Shown here: positions 27,846-27,916 of the stretch, piece after piece
How positions within the stretch are numbered: position 1 is the stretch's first letter
How the letters are laid out: each line of letters starts with the position of its first letter
The notes under the pieces: generated by a model
Database searches by the model: none
Seen by the model: the letters and a program-made list of their open reading frames with translations, nothing else
What the model was told of the DNA's origin: nothing
Source: Stagonosporopsis chrysanthemi
Lineage: Eukaryota > Ascomycota > Dothideomycetes > Pleosporales > Didymellaceae
Assembly: GCA_022560025.1 (NCBI GenBank)
Contig: JAFISE010000297.1
Span: 1 to 27,916 of the forward strand
DNA length: 27,916 nucleotides
Direction of reading: 5' to 3'
Translations under genes and position numbers: made by a program

Positions 27846-27916
27846 ACAACAACCAACACAAACCCCCCCCCCACACAACACCCCCAACCAACCACAAACC
27901 AGCAAAAAACAAAACA
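27815..27916. repeat. Poly-C run and C/A-only tail at the window end
   Basis: 31 consecutive C at 27815-27845, then about 70 bases made only of A and C except for one G. It has no CCCTAA telomere unit, no coding sense and an abrupt composition change. Most likely this is a sequencing or assembly artefact at a contig end. Confidence 0.8.

Noticed and set aside
27815..27916. Chromosome end / telomere
   Set aside because: No CCCTAA/TTAGGG units; it is only a C homopolymer and A/C-only sequence.
1..27916. tRNA or rRNA genes
   Set aside because: No sequence with both A-box and GGTTCRANNCC B-box, and no rRNA core motif, was seen by eye on either strand. A tRNA search program would be needed to be certain.

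Overview
The window looks like nuclear DNA of a filamentous ascomycete, probably a Dothideomycete or relative (the lineage is inferred, not tested). The genes carry short introns of 42-73 bases with GT..AG ends and CTAAC- or CTGAC-type branch points. Housekeeping genes (NBP35, UBA1) sit beside families largely confined to filamentous fungi (HET, PigL_N-ankyrin, Clr5-ankyrin). No operons, rRNA, tRNA, CRISPR or intact transposon were seen.

Layout. 1-510: a minus-strand coiled-coil reading frame broken by one TAA. 1000-2283: a three-exon minus-strand gene of unknown function. 2284-4641: no convincing gene. 4642-6508 (+): a three-exon PigL_N-type protein with ankyrin repeats. 7391-7510 (+): a 39-residue Cys-containing protein behind a TATA box. 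7711-8616 (-): a SAM-dependent methyltransferase. 8934-10658 (-): a four-exon amino acid transporter, divergent from an acyl-CoA thioesterase at 11042-12235 (+). 12289-14193 (-): a HET-domain protein, convergent with the thioesterase. 14697-17015 (-): a PhoD-like phosphatase. 18352-19444 (-): NBP35. 19748-23059 (-): ubiquitin-activating enzyme E1. 23539-24004 (-): a doubtful small gene. 24225-24730: blocks of a 12/13-bp minisatellite. 25185-27336 (+): a Clr5-domain ankyrin gene with two consecutive in-frame TAG codons. The last roughly 100 bases are poly-C and C/A-only sequence, probably a contig-end artefact.

How the genes relate. Nothing here forms one pathway or a biosynthetic cluster. The core genes (CIA iron-sulfur assembly, ubiquitin activation, phosphatase, thioesterase, transporter) are interspersed with three genes of the type that makes up fungal allorecognition and NLR-like repertoires: HET, PigL_N-ankyrin and Clr5-ankyrin. 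Two reading frames at the edges of the window are each interrupted by in-frame stops where the missing codon could have been CAA or CAG. This fits C-to-T decay (RIP-like or otherwise) or, alternatively, introns I could not place. Most splice models were checked by eye for phase only; there is no transcript evidence.
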